A stretch of DNA of 64,000 bases. Source: a bacterium. GTDB taxonomy: Bacteria > Arandabacterota > Arandabacteria > Arandabacterales > Arandabacteraceae. The notes below the pieces were generated by a model, which saw nothing but the letters and a program-made list of their open reading frames with translations, ran no database searches and was not told the DNA's origin. The position numbers were made by a program, and so were the translations under genes. Shown here one piece after another: positions 39,330 to 49,296 of this stretch (position 1 is the first letter of the stretch; each line of letters opens with the position of its first letter). The DNA lies in the NCBI GenBank assembly GCA_025774845.1, contig JALGZP010000011.1, forward strand, positions 1 through 64,000. The letters are read 5' to 3'.

Positions 39330-40007
39330 ATGCCGATCCGGTCTCGATTGGGAAAGCGCGTTCTCGAGGTGCTGGCGCGATGGGTGGGACCCCTGCTGGT
39401 AAGGCTGTTGGGGCTTACGCTCAGGATAGAGAAGTCGGGCGTTGAGAATATCGCGAAAGCCAGGGAGCTTTCCGGCAACCTGATATATGCTTTCTGGCAC
39501 GGGAGGTTGCTTATCCTGACGTATGTACACCGAAACGAGGGAAACGATGTCCTTGTGAGCACTCACCAGGATGGGGAATACATCGCACGCGTGCTGACCG
39601 GACTGGGGTTCGGCACGGTTCGGGGATCCTCCACCAGGGGAGGTACAGGTGCCGTTTTGAAGCTGACGGGTGCGGGAGCGGAAAAGCATGACATCGGAAT
39701 CACGCCGGATGGGCCGCACGGACCGAGGGAGCGCTGCCAGCCAGGGGTGATCTATGTCGCCAAGCGGAACCGGATGGCCGTGCTTCCACTGGCAGCCTGC
39801 CACAAATCCGGCCTGGTCTTATCCAGTTGGGACAGGTTCATGATTCCCCTCCCTTTTGCCAGGTGCAAGGTGGTGTATGGTGAACCCGTCCTGTATGACT
39901 CGTCCATGTCGGAAGAGTCCATAGAGGCGGCTGCACGGGATCTTGAGAAGCGGATCAGGGCCGTAACGCAAGAGGCGGACAATGGCTGTGGAAGAAACGC
40001 AGAATAA
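39330..40007 (+). CDS. DUF374 acyltransferase-like protein (candidate late acyltransferase of lipid A)
   Basis: YAFWHGRLLILTYVHR, VLVSTHQDGEYIARVLTGLGFGTVRGSSTRGG, ITPDGPHGPRERCQPGVIYVAK. Confidence 0.85.
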   Translation: MPIRSRLGKRVLEVLARWVGPLLVRLLGLTLRIEKSGVENIAKARELSGNLIYAFWHGRLLILTYVHRNEGNDVLVSTHQDGEYIARVLTGLGFGTVRGSSTRGGTGAVLKLTGAGAEKHDIGITPDGPHGPRERCQPGVIYVAKRNRMAVLPLAACHKSGLVLSSWDRFMIPLPFARCKVVYGEPVLYDSSMSEESIEAAARDLEKRIRAVTQEADNGCGRNAE

Positions 40008-41298
40008 GAGGTCCTGGCTTTCCCGGCTTCTCTTCGGGGTCTACAGGTTTGTGCCCTTGCCTGTCTACTTCGTTCTTCTGGCGGTCCATCATGTGTTCCC
40101 GCCCGCAAGGGCCAGACTTACCGAACGGCTCGCAATGCGGTGTCCCCCGGACAGGGGACGGCCCGTGATCTGGTTTCATGCCTCGTCGATGGGTGAGATC
40201 TCGACCATAGCCCCGGTGGTGGCGGAGATCAGGAAGAAAAGCGAGGACTGCACGCTTGTGGTCAGCACTATGACCGTCAGCGGTGGACGAAGGGCGCGCG
40301 AGATTCTCAAGTTACCTGATGTCTTTTTGATGCCGATCGATTTCCACCCGTGTATGAAAAGACTGATCCGGGGCCTGAAGCCGGCCACGCTGATCATCGG
40401 CGAAACCGAGATCTGGCCCAACATGATCTTTGAGGCCAAAAAGCAGGGTGTCCGGATCGTGTTGTTAAACGGCAGGATATCGCGGAAATCCTTCCCAAGA
40501 TACCGATTGGTCAGACCGCTGATCAAGGATGTGCTCTCATGTTTCAGTCTCCTTCTCATGCGGACGCAGACCGACGCGACACGAATAACGCACCTCGGCG
40601 CCGATCCCGATCGTGTCGAGGTCGCGGGGAATACGAAGTACGACATACTGCCGGGCCCATCGAGCCCCGCACACCGTGAGGAAACACGGCGGGGCTTGAG
40701 GATTCCAGAGGGGCAGAAGGTGATCACCCTTGGTTCGGCCAGGGAAGGCGAGTGCGAAATCGTGCTCGGGGCATTGTCGGTTGCCGGTATCGAACCTGCG
40801 CCCGTGCTGGTCATCGCCCCCCGCCATATGGTGCTTGTCGACCAGATCGAGCAGATCTGCCGGGACTTCGGCCGGCGTTACAGGACGGTATCGGGTGGAG
40901 CGGCCGTGGGTGGTGACAACGCCGACGGGGCCAATGTGATCATAATAGCTGAAATGGGACGACTTCTTGACATGTATGCAATATCGGACATCGCTATAGT
41001 AGGAGGGACATACAGACCCTTCGGCGGCCATAATCCCCTTGAGCCCGCGTCTCAGGGGGTCGTAACGATTGTCGGCCCGCACACGCAGAACATAGAAGAC
41101 GATATTGAATACCTCCGGTCAAGAGAGTGTGCCTTCATAGCCGGTGAGCAAGACCTCGGACCGTTGCTGGGTAAGATACTATCGGACGATACGAGACGTG
41201 AACGAATGGGCCGGGACGCCGCGAAAGCCGTGGAGGCCATGAAGGGCATCGCCAAGAAATGTGTGGAGATCATGGCGCGGAAGAACCTGCTCCCGTAG
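39982..41298 (+). CDS. waaA: 3-deoxy-D-manno-octulosonic acid transferase
   Basis: IWFHASSMGEISTIAPVVAEIRKK, ETEIWPNMIFEAKKQGVRIVLLNGRISRKS, GGTYRPFGGHNPLEPAS. Confidence 0.95.
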   Translation: MAVEETQNKRSWLSRLLFGVYRFVPLPVYFVLLAVHHVFPPARARLTERLAMRCPPDRGRPVIWFHASSMGEISTIAPVVAEIRKKSEDCTLVVSTMTVSGGRRAREILKLPDVFLMPIDFHPCMKRLIRGLKPATLIIGETEIWPNMIFEAKKQGVRIVLLNGRISRKSFPRYRLVRPLIKDVLSCFSLLLMRTQTDATRITHLGADPDRVEVAGNTKYDILPGPSSPAHREETRRGLRIPEGQKVITLGSAREGECEIVLGALSVAGIEPAPVLVIAPRHMVLVDQIEQICRDFGRRYRTVSGGAAVGGDNADGANVIIIAEMGRLLDMYAISDIAIVGGTYRPFGGHNPLEPASQGVVTIVGPHTQNIEDDIEYLRSRECAFIAGEQDLGPLLGKILSDDTRRERMGRDAAKAVEAMKGIAKKCVEIMARKNLLP

Positions 41299-41306
41299 GC
41301 GGTGAC

Positions 41307-42380
41307 ATGGACATCATCGACCTCAGAAAGATCAAACCCCCCGATGAAATCGGTGCTTTCAAAAGAGGTATCCTTTTTCCGGTACTCGCGCCGCTTTCGG
41401 GTGTGTACGCCCTGGCCTCACGACTCTGGCGGAGCACGCCCCCGAAGGTAACCGATCCCGGTGTGCCGGTCATAAGTATAGGCAGCATATCCGTCGGAGG
41501 CACCGGCAAGACACCACTGTGTATGCATGTTGCCCGGAGGTTCGCGGCGCGGGGGACACGCGTATGTGTCCTTTCGAGAGGCTACAGACGCCGGAGCAAG
41601 CGATCGCCGCTTGCCGTCAGTGACGGTGACCGCTTGCTGGCAACCGTCGAGGAGGCCGGAGACGAACCTTACATGATGGCCAGACGCCTGCCCGGTGTTG
41701 CAGTGATGGTCGGCAAGAACCGGATCGAGGGAGCGCTCGCGGCGAATGACATGTTCGCGCCTGCGCTCCTGGTGCTTGATGATGGGTTCCAGTACAGGCG
41801 TATTGCGAAATCCGCTGAGATCGTGTGTCTTGACCTTGCCTCGCTTAAATCCGGTGCAGCGGTGCTGCCACTGGGATCGTTGCGAGAGGGACTGTCGTCG
41901 GTGAAGGCGGATCACATTGTCGTGGTTTTTCTCCGGCACGGGGATCGTGTGCCATCACCCGGTGACATCAAACGGCTCCGATCTCGAAACGTCTTCTATG
42001 CCGCGCGCTCGAAGCCTTGCTTTGTGGATGGTAACGGTAAGGCCATCGATACCGGGGTTCCGGCGACGGACCGGGTCGCGATCGTGAGCGGTCTTGCCAG
42101 ACCGGCCGGTTTTGAGAAATCCTGTCTTGCGGCGGGTGTGAATGCGGCGGTCAGTATCCGTTTTGAGGATCACCACTGGTATCAGGAGGAAGACATCGAT
42201 AAGATAAAGTCAGTGATGAATGCCGGTCGTTGCAATCGCATAGTCACCACCGAAAAGGACATCTACAAGATGCCCGCCGAGCTTAAGGAGATGGCGATCG
42301 TTGCGCGGACAGATACCGAGATCGAAGAGGCCGATCGTTTCTGGAACCTGCTCGATGATAGAGTGAGGGTTGATCGATGA
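41307..42380 (+). CDS. lpxK: Tetraacyldisaccharide 4'-kinase
   Basis: SIGSISVGGTGKTPLCMHVARRF, LSRGYRRRS, LLVLDDGFQYRRI. Start at ATG 41307 (MDIIDLRKIK). Confidence 0.94.
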   Translation: MDIIDLRKIKPPDEIGAFKRGILFPVLAPLSGVYALASRLWRSTPPKVTDPGVPVISIGSISVGGTGKTPLCMHVARRFAARGTRVCVLSRGYRRRSKRSPLAVSDGDRLLATVEEAGDEPYMMARRLPGVAVMVGKNRIEGALAANDMFAPALLVLDDGFQYRRIAKSAEIVCLDLASLKSGAAVLPLGSLREGLSSVKADHIVVVFLRHGDRVPSPGDIKRLRSRNVFYAARSKPCFVDGNGKAIDTGVPATDRVAIVSGLARPAGFEKSCLAAGVNAAVSIRFEDHHWYQEEDIDKIKSVMNAGRCNRIVTTEKDIYKMPAELKEMAIVARTDTEIEEADRFWNLLDDRVRVDR

Positions 42381-43975
42381 ATGCAAACGAGTCGGACTTC
42401 CTCGTTGTCGGAAGCGGGATCGCCGGTCTCCTGGCTGCGATTAAACTCTCCGACTCGGGCAGTGTTACCCTGGTAACAAAGAAAAAGTGGACAGATTCAA
42501 ATACCAACTATGCCCAGGGCGGTATCGCGGTTCCCATCGGGGATGAGGACTCCGCCGACCTCCATATCCAGGATACGCTGACCGCCGGCTGCGGGTTGGG
42601 TCATCCCGAGGTGGTCGATTTCGTTGTTAAGCATGGGAAGCCCTGTCTCGAGGAACTGATCGGCATGGGAGTGACCTTCTCGTCCGAGGAGGACACCGGC
42701 AGAACCGGTCTGGCCCTCGGGCGGGAAGGTGGGCACACGGCGAGCAGGATAGTCCATTCCAAAGACCATACGGGACGCGAGATTGAAACGGTCCTGCTTG
42801 AGACACTGCGGTCGATCCCGGGTATCACGCTTCTGGAGAATCACATTGCCGTCGATCTCATTCTCGAATCGAAACGGCGGGGATGCAAGGTCAAGCCCGA
42901 CAGGTGCTGGGGCGCTTACGTGATGGACGTGATTGAGGGAAGTATCGAGCCCTTCCTCGCACGCGTCACAATTCTCGCGAGTGGTGGTGCGGGTAAGGTC
43001 TATCTCTATACGTCGAACCCCGACATCGCCACCGGGGACGGGATCGCAATGGCGTACCGGGCGGGGGCCCGGTGCTCGAACCTGGAGTTTGTACAGTTTC
43101 ATCCGACGTGTCTCTACCATCCGCGTGCCAAGAGTTTTCTCATATCGGAGGCCGTCCGGGGAGAAGGTGCCATCCTCAGAACGCTTGATGGCGAGGCCTT
43201 CATGAAAGCATACGATCCACGCGGTGAACTCGCATCCAGGGATATTGTTGCCAGGGCGGTCGATTCGGAGATGAAGCGAAAGGGTGACAAACACGTCCTG
43301 CTTGACCTGAGTGCGATCGACGGGACGCGTATCAGAGAGAGGTTTCCGAATATCTACAGGACGTGTCTTGACTTCGGAATCGATATCACGAGACAGCCGA
43401 TTCCCGTGGTCCCGGCTGCCCACTACATGTGCGGCGGGGTCGTTACCGATCTTACGGCGAGAACCGGAATAGAAGGGCTGGTTTGTGCCGGTGAGGTTGC
43501 TGCCACAGGTCTCCATGGGGCCAACCGCCTGGCCTCAAATTCACTCCTGGAGGCACTGGTGTTCGCCGGTGTATCCGCCTCGACGGCGGTAGGGATCAGG
43601 GACGAACGGGGTTCAGAGCTACCGCGGGTCGAACCCTGGCAGGACGAGGGTACGGCGGAGCTTAAGGAAGTGGTCTTCCTGGATCATGATTGGGACCAGG
43701 TGAGGACGCTGATGTGGGACTATGTCGGGATAGTGCGGTCCGACCAGAGGTTGAAGATTGCCAAGAAGCGGATCCGCCTCTTGAGAGAACAGATCGAAAC
43801 CTATTACTGGAACTATCGACTGACACCCGATCTGGTGGAACTGAGAAACATCGCGCTCGTAGGTGAGCTGATAATCAGGTGCGCGATGATGCGAAGGGAG
43901 AGCAGGGGTCTTCACTACAACATAGACTGCCCGGATGCTGACGATTCGGCATGGAAGCGAGATACCCTGTTGTAG
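42377..43975 (+). CDS. nadB: L-aspartate oxidase
   Basis: DFLVVGSGIAGLLAAIKLS, NTNYAQGGIAVPIGDEDSADLHIQDTLTAG, PAAHYMCGGVVTDLTARTGIEGLVCAGEVAATGLHGANRLASNSLLEALVF. Confidence 0.96.
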   Translation: MNANESDFLVVGSGIAGLLAAIKLSDSGSVTLVTKKKWTDSNTNYAQGGIAVPIGDEDSADLHIQDTLTAGCGLGHPEVVDFVVKHGKPCLEELIGMGVTFSSEEDTGRTGLALGREGGHTASRIVHSKDHTGREIETVLLETLRSIPGITLLENHIAVDLILESKRRGCKVKPDRCWGAYVMDVIEGSIEPFLARVTILASGGAGKVYLYTSNPDIATGDGIAMAYRAGARCSNLEFVQFHPTCLYHPRAKSFLISEAVRGEGAILRTLDGEAFMKAYDPRGELASRDIVARAVDSEMKRKGDKHVLLDLSAIDGTRIRERFPNIYRTCLDFGIDITRQPIPVVPAAHYMCGGVVTDLTARTGIEGLVCAGEVAATGLHGANRLASNSLLEALVFAGVSASTAVGIRDERGSELPRVEPWQDEGTAELKEVVFLDHDWDQVRTLMWDYVGIVRSDQRLKIAKKRIRLLREQIETYYWNYRLTPDLVELRNIALVGELIIRCAMMRRESRGLHYNIDCPDADDSAWKRDTLL

Positions 43976-43978
43976 ACT

Positions 43979-44494
43979 ATGAATCTTCTTCTTACCGGAG
44001 TACCCGGTGTCGGCAAGACAACCGTGATCGAGCGAATCGCTGCTTTGCTCGGTGATCGCGCGGGCGGCATCCTGACGAGAGAGATCCGGGAGGCCGGCAG
44101 ACGAACCGGGTTCTCGATCGAGTCTCTCGATGGTGAGCGTCGCGTTCTGGCCACAAGGCATCGAAAGGGTGGACCCCGGGTAGGACCCTACACGGTGATA
44201 GTCGAGAATCTCGAGAAGGTGGCCATCCGGGCTCTGGAGAGTGCAGTGGAAGCAGGGGACGTTGTGATCGTGGATGAGATCGGCAAGATGGAATTGCTTT
44301 CCGAGAAGTTCCGGGATATTATAATCAGGGTTCTTGATAGCGATGTCGACGTGGTTGCGACGCTCGGAGTGGCCAGGAACCCGTTTCTTGACGCAATAAG
44401 GAAGCGGCCTGATACAGAAATCATCGAAGTCACGATGAGCAACCGGAAAGAAATGGCTGCCAGGGTAACCGGGCTCATTGCGGCAGGCGGATAG
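43979..44494 (+). CDS. THEP1-type nucleoside-triphosphatase
   Basis: MNLLLTGVPGVGKTTVIERI, GGILTREIREAGRRTGF, VVIVDEIGKMELLS. Confidence 0.88.
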   Translation: MNLLLTGVPGVGKTTVIERIAALLGDRAGGILTREIREAGRRTGFSIESLDGERRVLATRHRKGGPRVGPYTVIVENLEKVAIRALESAVEAGDVVIVDEIGKMELLSEKFRDIIIRVLDSDVDVVATLGVARNPFLDAIRKRPDTEIIEVTMSNRKEMAARVTGLIAAGG

Positions 44495-44506
44495 CGGGAG
44501 TAAGCA

Positions 44507-46054
44507 GTGATGAAGACCAGGATCCGTATTCTGAGATGTTCAATGCTTGTATGTCTTCTGGTTGTGATCCCTTTCGTGGCATGTTCAACGGAAGGGAATT
44601 CCCATGAAGAGGGGAGTGCTGAGATGGAGCCATCGGGAAAAGTCCGCGAACCGGCGGTCGCAGGCGCATTCTATCCAGGGACTGAGGAAGCGTTACGCGA
44701 TGCTGTCTCGAGTATGCTCGCCGCGGTTGAGCCCGCGGAGATCAGAGGTGAAGTTGTCGGCTTGATATCACCGCATGCCGGCTACATTTACTCCGGCCCA
44801 GTAGCCGCCCACGGCTACAAGCTCGTGGAAGGCCGGAGTTTCGACGCAGTCGTCGTGGTCGCCCCCAGTCACCACGCCTACTTCGATGGTAGTTCTGTAT
44901 ACGCTCTCGGTCCTTACAGAACACCCCTCGGGCTTGTCGACATCCATAAGGACCTTGCGGAGACGATCGTTGATTCGGACAAGTCCATAGGGTTCCATGC
45001 CCCGGCACACCAGAGCGAGCACTCGCTTGAAGTGCAACTGCCGTTTCTCCAGGTCGCCGTCCCGGACCTCAGGGTGGTCCCCATAGTGATGGGCGATCAG
45101 TCGCTTGCCAATTGCAGGCGGCTCGGACAGGCGATCGCATCCAGTGTTAAGAACATGAACGTTCTCCTGGTGGCGAGCAGCGACCTTTCGCACTTTCACC
45201 CCTACGACGAGGCTGTCGGGCTTGACAGGGTGATCGTGGACCGCATCGAAAAGTATGACTACGAAGGCCTTGCCGGTGACCTGAAGTCACGGAAGGCCGA
45301 GGCGTGTGGTGGAGGACCGATGATCACTGTGATGATTGCCTCGAAGGAGCTGGGGGCGTCTGAGGCCGTGACACTCAAGTACGCCAACTCGGGGGATGTT
45401 ACGAACGACAAGTCGGGTGTGGTCGGCTACCTTGCAGTCGCGCTCGTAAAGGAGGCATCGGTCGGTGTGGACCTGGGATTGGGACGGAGTGAAAAAGTGG
45501 AGTTGCTGAACCTTGCGCGGCGCACAATTGAGGCCAGGATCAAGGGTACGCCGCTGCCTGCGTCTGATACGGATTCGGCGTTGCTCAACGAGAAGATGGG
45601 CGCCTTTGTGACAATCACAAAGGGCGGGCAACTCAGGGGATGCATCGGGCACCTGAGGGGGATCGAACCGCTCCACAGCACGATCTCGAAGATGGCGGTC
45701 GCGGCGGCTACGGAGGATCCGAGGTTCCCGCCTCTGAGTCCTGATGAACTCGAGGATATTTCGCTTGAGATCTCGGTGCTGACCCCCTTCAAAAAGATCG
45801 TAAGTCCAGATGAAATCGAGGTCGGACGTGACGGTCTCTATATCGAAAAGGGCCACAACCATGGTGTGCTACTGCCCCAGGTAGCGACGGAGTACGGTTG
45901 GGATAGAGACGAGTTCCTCGAGCATACATGTGCCAAGGCCGGCCTCCCCAGTGGTGCATGGCGCGAGGGGTCGGATATCTACATCTTTTCAGCCCAGGTT
46001 TTCAATGAGAAGGAGCTCTCGGAAGAAGCTTCGTCCCAAGCAGAATCGGAATGA
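44507..46054 (+). CDS. Memo-like + AMMECR1 fusion (AmmeMemoRadiSam system protein B/A) with N-terminal lipoprotein-like signal
   Basis: Signal LRCSMLVCLLVVIPFVAC; Memo: REPAVAGAFYPG, ISPHAGYIYSGPVAAHGY, SSDLSHFHPYDEA; AMMECR1: GAFVTITKGGQLRGCIGHL, SLEISVLTPFKKI. Confidence 0.9.
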   Translation: MMKTRIRILRCSMLVCLLVVIPFVACSTEGNSHEEGSAEMEPSGKVREPAVAGAFYPGTEEALRDAVSSMLAAVEPAEIRGEVVGLISPHAGYIYSGPVAAHGYKLVEGRSFDAVVVVAPSHHAYFDGSSVYALGPYRTPLGLVDIHKDLAETIVDSDKSIGFHAPAHQSEHSLEVQLPFLQVAVPDLRVVPIVMGDQSLANCRRLGQAIASSVKNMNVLLVASSDLSHFHPYDEAVGLDRVIVDRIEKYDYEGLAGDLKSRKAEACGGGPMITVMIASKELGASEAVTLKYANSGDVTNDKSGVVGYLAVALVKEASVGVDLGLGRSEKVELLNLARRTIEARIKGTPLPASDTDSALLNEKMGAFVTITKGGQLRGCIGHLRGIEPLHSTISKMAVAAATEDPRFPPLSPDELEDISLEISVLTPFKKIVSPDEIEVGRDGLYIEKGHNHGVLLPQVATEYGWDRDEFLEHTCAKAGLPSGAWREGSDIYIFSAQVFNEKELSEEASSQAESE

Positions 46055-48251
46055 GTGCAACCCCATTGAAGATCGCTACGGTGTAAGCCGACCGGGCGAG
46101 CCCAAGCGAGGGTACGATCACGAGGCCCGTTGCAAAGCCGGCGACGCAGGCTCCCGTAAGATCCAGTGAGTAAGCAAGCGCCCCGGCATCACCTGCTCTC
46201 CGGCCGCCGGAAGCCAGAGATTCCGAGGCGACTGCAAAGATCACACCGGCTAGTCCGCCGGTGACAAACGCCATCACCGCAAATGCCGCATCCGGCGTAT
46301 GCCGCCATGTCAGGGCCGCCACCACCAGCAGCGGCATGATCAAGAGACAGCAGTGTACCAGCGGCAACGCCCGTGGCCCGATCCAATCCTTGTTTCGCGT
46401 CCCTGCCAGGCTGGATGCCAGACCCATACCGAGCATGAAAGCGGCCACAATCACGGCGATGCCGACGTAGATATAGCCGCTCACGATCTGAAACCCGAGC
46501 ACTATGAGGATCTCGGTAAACATCGCGGTAAACCCCATGGAGTAGACAGCCGCAGCTGCAGAGAGTTCCGACCGGGCCGCTGCCCCCGCCCGCAGGTGCA
46601 ACGCAATGATCACCACACCGGCGAGGATGAGCATGAGCAGGCAGCTACTCGTGTTCAACCGGGTGACGACGAATGAGATGGCCCTCCCGCTTCTGAAGTG
46701 CTTTGCCCAGAGCGCAATCGAATATGAGAAGGATACCGGCATCACGTCGGTGTTGGTCTGACCTGTATCGTGCGTGGCGATCACGCTGTCGAGACGCGCC
46801 GCCCGGATCGGTGAGAGACGGTCCGGCAGTACATACTCCGTGGTGTATGAGGTATCGAGGGCACGCAGCGAAAGTGTCTCAAGGAGGAGGCCGGTTCTCT
46901 CACCCACGTCAAGCCCCGGAGACGCCAGGAGATGGATGTACTCCCCGGGTACCAGTCCCACAAAGCCGAAAACCTCACTGCAACTGTTTACGAGAGCTGA
47001 AATCAGAGAAGCGAGTTCGGGACCGAGGTAGGCCCCCTCCTGGGGAATCTTGAGGGCCATGATGCCGTCTGTGCCGATAAGTGATTTCACACGCCGGAAG
47101 AACTGAACGGTGTAATACCTATTCATTTGGAGAGTTACGGGTGTTCCAACATTGATTATAACCACATCGTAGTGTCGGGGGGTCACGGCCATATAGCGTC
47201 TTCCATCGCCGTAGACAGGCGTCACGGTGAGCCCTTCACCTTCAAACCAGCCCGCCGGTGCCAGACGTGCCAGCACCTCCAGGGCGGTCGAGTCGAGCTC
47301 GACATAGTCCAGCCGTACAACCGATGGGTGTTTCGCGATCTCTCGAATGATCCCCGAGCCGGTGCCTCCGATCACGAGTACGCTCTCGGGGTTCGGATGA
47401 TGAAGGAGCGGGATATGAGCGCATTCCTCGGCATACATCGGGTCGGGAATCGTGAACGCCAGAACGCCGCTTTCGAAAAAGTCATGAATCCCTCCCCGGT
47501 CGGTTACGACGACGTTGCCGTACCTGGTGTCGGCCGTCTCGATGACCTTAAGCGGTGCCCACTGAGCTTGCCGCGTTGCCAGGTCAAGCCTTGGACTGAC
47601 TATCAACGCGAGAGCCAGGCATGCTAGAAGCACAGCGGCAGTTACGGAAAGGCGGCGGCGCCCGGATGGAGCTAGAATGAAGAGCAGATAAACCCCGGCC
47701 CACAGGCTTACGATACCTGCCAGCGTGACGATCGCCAGGGGATTCAACCACTCCAGCAGGAGGAAACTCAAGAGCAGACCGCCCATACCCGAACCGAGCG
47801 CCTCCACGCCGTACACAATCGAGATAGGCGCTCTGGTTTGAGAACGCTCAGCAAGACCTACCATTGTCACAAACAGCCCGCCCAGACAAAGTGCACACGG
47901 CACGATTCCGACGGCTGAGAGGAGGAGGACCATGGCCGGCCCCGGGATCTCACCCAGGGTGACAAGAAGAGGATGGAGAAGTCTGATCAGTGCGATCTGG
48001 GCGGGAGCGGTAACTGCCGCCACAACGAACAGGGCACCCGCCGCGGACCGGGTTTCCGGGGATCCTGCGTGGCGCTTGAAAACGAGGCAACCGGCGGCGA
48101 CAGCCATCAGCCACAAGGCCAGAGACGTGGCTATCGTCAGCTCGTTTCCGGTGAAGACAACGAGCAGCTCCCTGATGATCATGACCTGGGTGCAAATGCT
48201 GACCAGCCCAAGGCACCAGGAAAGCAGCAACAATCCTCTCTTAGAAGGCAT
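46002..48251 (-). CDS. Membrane-embedded spermidine synthase-like methyltransferase-fold protein
   Basis: N- and C-terminal multi-TM regions flank ESVLVIGGTGSGIIREIAKHPSVVRLDYVELDSTALEV...GDGRRYMAVTPRHYDVVIINV. Confidence 0.83.
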   Translation of the reverse strand: MPSKRGLLLLSWCLGLVSICTQVMIIRELLVVFTGNELTIATSLALWLMAVAAGCLVFKRHAGSPETRSAAGALFVVAAVTAPAQIALIRLLHPLLVTLGEIPGPAMVLLLSAVGIVPCALCLGGLFVTMVGLAERSQTRAPISIVYGVEALGSGMGGLLLSFLLLEWLNPLAIVTLAGIVSLWAGVYLLFILAPSGRRRLSVTAAVLLACLALALIVSPRLDLATRQAQWAPLKVIETADTRYGNVVVTDRGGIHDFFESGVLAFTIPDPMYAEECAHIPLLHHPNPESVLVIGGTGSGIIREIAKHPSVVRLDYVELDSTALEVLARLAPAGWFEGEGLTVTPVYGDGRRYMAVTPRHYDVVIINVGTPVTLQMNRYYTVQFFRRVKSLIGTDGIMALKIPQEGAYLGPELASLISALVNSCSEVFGFVGLVPGEYIHLLASPGLDVGERTGLLLETLSLRALDTSYTTEYVLPDRLSPIRAARLDSVIATHDTGQTNTDVMPVSFSYSIALWAKHFRSGRAISFVVTRLNTSSCLLMLILAGVVIIALHLRAGAAARSELSAAAAVYSMGFTAMFTEILIVLGFQIVSGYIYVGIAVIVAAFMLGMGLASSLAGTRNKDWIGPRALPLVHCCLLIMPLLVVAALTWRHTPDAAFAVMAFVTGGLAGVIFAVASESLASGGRRAGDAGALAYSLDLTGACVAGFATGLVIVPSLGLARSAYTVAIFNGVALIPILLGTKLLPRAPSH

Positions 48252-48338
48252 GGTCGAATTATCTTCCTTGATTTATAGGGCATGGTATCATAGTCTAGGG
48301 ATGGACTCAAGTGGACCCTGACTCAAAAAGGGAGCAAA

Positions 48339-48722
48339 GTGGGACAAAGCGATTTAATGGGTGATCTCGAGGTACTGGCGGCCGGTGATCCCCGGTACAA
48401 GCTGGAATCCTATGTATTCGTGATAAATGCAGTTGAGTTCACCATGCGTAGCCTCAGACGCAGGGGACATGTCACGGGGCATGAGCTGCTGGATGGAATC
48501 AAAGGCCTGGCGAAGCGGGAATTCGGACCGATGGCCAAGACGGTCTTTGAGAGCTGGGGCGTTTCCACAACCGAGGACTTCGGTGAAATAGTCTTCAAAC
48601 TGATCGAGGCCGGCGTACTGGGTAAGACCGACAGGGACTCGAGGGAAGACTTCAGCGACGTCTTCGACTTCAACGATGTCTTCGAGAGGCAGTACGACTG
48701 GAATATCGAAGGTGCGTTATGA
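48339..48722 (+). CDS. Minf_1886-like conserved protein
   Basis: YKLESYVFVINAVEFTMRSLRRRGHVTGHELLDGIKGLAKREFGPMAKTVFESWGVSTTEDFGEIVFKLIEAGVLGKT, resembling the Minf_1886 family. Confidence 0.75.
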   Translation: MGQSDLMGDLEVLAAGDPRYKLESYVFVINAVEFTMRSLRRRGHVTGHELLDGIKGLAKREFGPMAKTVFESWGVSTTEDFGEIVFKLIEAGVLGKTDRDSREDFSDVFDFNDVFERQYDWNIEGAL

Positions 48723-48736
48723 CCCGGGGGTGAGTG

Positions 48737-49195
48737 ATGCATCCGCAGGATGACGATTTCATCAGGGATATCAGACACCTTCAGGAAACCATGGAGCGGT
48801 TGCTGTCGGATTTCTCGAGATTGCACACGCCCCTGTTACTCGGCAAGGAATCGGTGTGGCGGCCGCTGACCGATGTCTACGAGACCGACAAAGAGTACGT
48901 GATCAGGATGGAGATCGCGGGCATGGACCCGGATGATTTCAGCGTGACGCTGCATAACCGGGTTTTCAGGATCAAGGGTGTGAGACGGGATCCGCCGCCT
49001 GCGGGGCAGAGACGTTTTCACAAGATGGAGATCAGTGTGGGGCCGTTCGAGTGCAACGTGGAGATCTCGCCCAACGTCAGGATATCCTCCATGGATGCGC
49101 ACTACGAGAACGGTTACCTTCTCATAAGAATCAGCAAGGGCACAGACAAGCTGAAGGGCGTCGAAAGGACAATCCCCGTAGAAAGAGGTTTGTAG
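48737..49195 (+). CDS. Hsp20/alpha-crystallin small heat-shock protein
   Basis: WRPLTDVYETDKEYVIRMEIAGMDPDDFSVTLHNRVFRIKGVRR ... YENGYLLIRISK. Confidence 0.92.
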   Translation: MHPQDDDFIRDIRHLQETMERLLSDFSRLHTPLLLGKESVWRPLTDVYETDKEYVIRMEIAGMDPDDFSVTLHNRVFRIKGVRRDPPPAGQRRFHKMEISVGPFECNVEISPNVRISSMDAHYENGYLLIRISKGTDKLKGVERTIPVERGL

Positions 49196-49296
49196 ATTGC
49201 CCACCTGGACGACCAAGGCGCTGACTGACGTCGCGAGCAGGCTCTTCGGCGGTAAGAGTGTGAACCAGCCCTTCTCGCTCCTACCCGGCGCTCACC

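Noticed and set aside
42497-43516. 339-aa minus-strand ORF
   Set aside because: Antisense to nadB, no recognisable family motifs.
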